Shown one piece after another: positions 6,207 through 6,207 of a DNA stretch of 6,207 nucleotides. Below the pieces are notes generated by a model. It was not told the DNA's origin, searched no databases, and was given only the letters and a program-made list of their open reading frames with translations. The translations under genes and the position numbers were made by a program. Where the stretch lies: positions 1 to 6,207 of the forward strand of contig JAJAYX010000682.1 in assembly GCA_026785985.1 (NCBI GenBank), given 5' to 3'. This DNA comes from Rudanella sp. Lineage in GTDB: Bacteria > Bacteroidota > Bacteroidia > Cytophagales > Spirosomataceae. Positions within the stretch are counted from its first letter, which is position 1. Every line of letters starts with the position of its first letter.

Positions 6207-6207
6207 A

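Larger units (their letters stand above)
5740..6207. other. 468-nt intergenic region without protein genes
   Basis: No ORF with coding character is found on either strand; the longest noted is a 19-codon minus-strand frame (6109-6050) without family features. The region holds the upstream sequence of the response regulator gene (5740-5870), a two-way terminator (5892-5924), a potential stem-loop (5944-5977), a 10-nt perfect palindrome AGTAATTACT (6019-6028), a minus-strand terminator at the right edge (6151-6185), and a 14-nt repeat beside each terminator. Its composition becomes more AT-rich than the flanking genes. Confidence 0.7.

Overview
The window looks like chromosomal DNA of a Bacteroidota bacterium, most likely Cytophagales near Spirosoma or its relatives. 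The grounds are a type IX secretion C-terminal sorting domain, a DUF2490 outer-membrane protein, a DUF4956 membrane protein, start codons without clear Shine-Dalgarno sequences, and moderate GC. The genus is inferred from protein style only.

Layout, left to right. (1) The 3' end of a secreted protein gene (+) with a T9SS sorting tail enters from the left edge. It converges on the next block across a perfect 16-bp hairpin that acts as a shared terminator. (2) A leftward block (1980 to 458) reads: a 39-residue lipoprotein-like ORF, a DUF4956 gene interrupted in frame by a TAA next to a 9-nt homopolymer, and an intact DUF2490 gene. It resembles a shortened or decaying version of the CotH/VTC/DUF4956-type cluster. 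(3) A poorly coding stretch (1981-2375) holds, on the + strand, the last ~50 codons of what may be an Rpn/PD-(D/E)XK-type protein. It is interpreted as a gene remnant. (4) A second leftward block (5739 to 2376) holds an OmpR-family response regulator, a HAMP-type sensor histidine kinase overlapping it by 4 bp (ATGA), and, 32 nt further, proA (glutamate-5-semialdehyde dehydrogenase). (5) A 468-nt non-coding region (5740-6207) contains a direct repeat in front of the regulator gene and two terminator hairpins. On the minus strand each terminator is preceded, at exactly the same 10-nt distance, by the same 14-nt sequence. This is the least explained signal in the window.

How the genes work together: the two-component pair is a self-contained sensing unit and is probably co-transcribed with proA, a proline biosynthesis enzyme. 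proB is not visible. Apart from the repeat/terminator modules and the damaged DUF4956 cluster, the genes belong to well-known families. No clear new defence or mobile system is visible.
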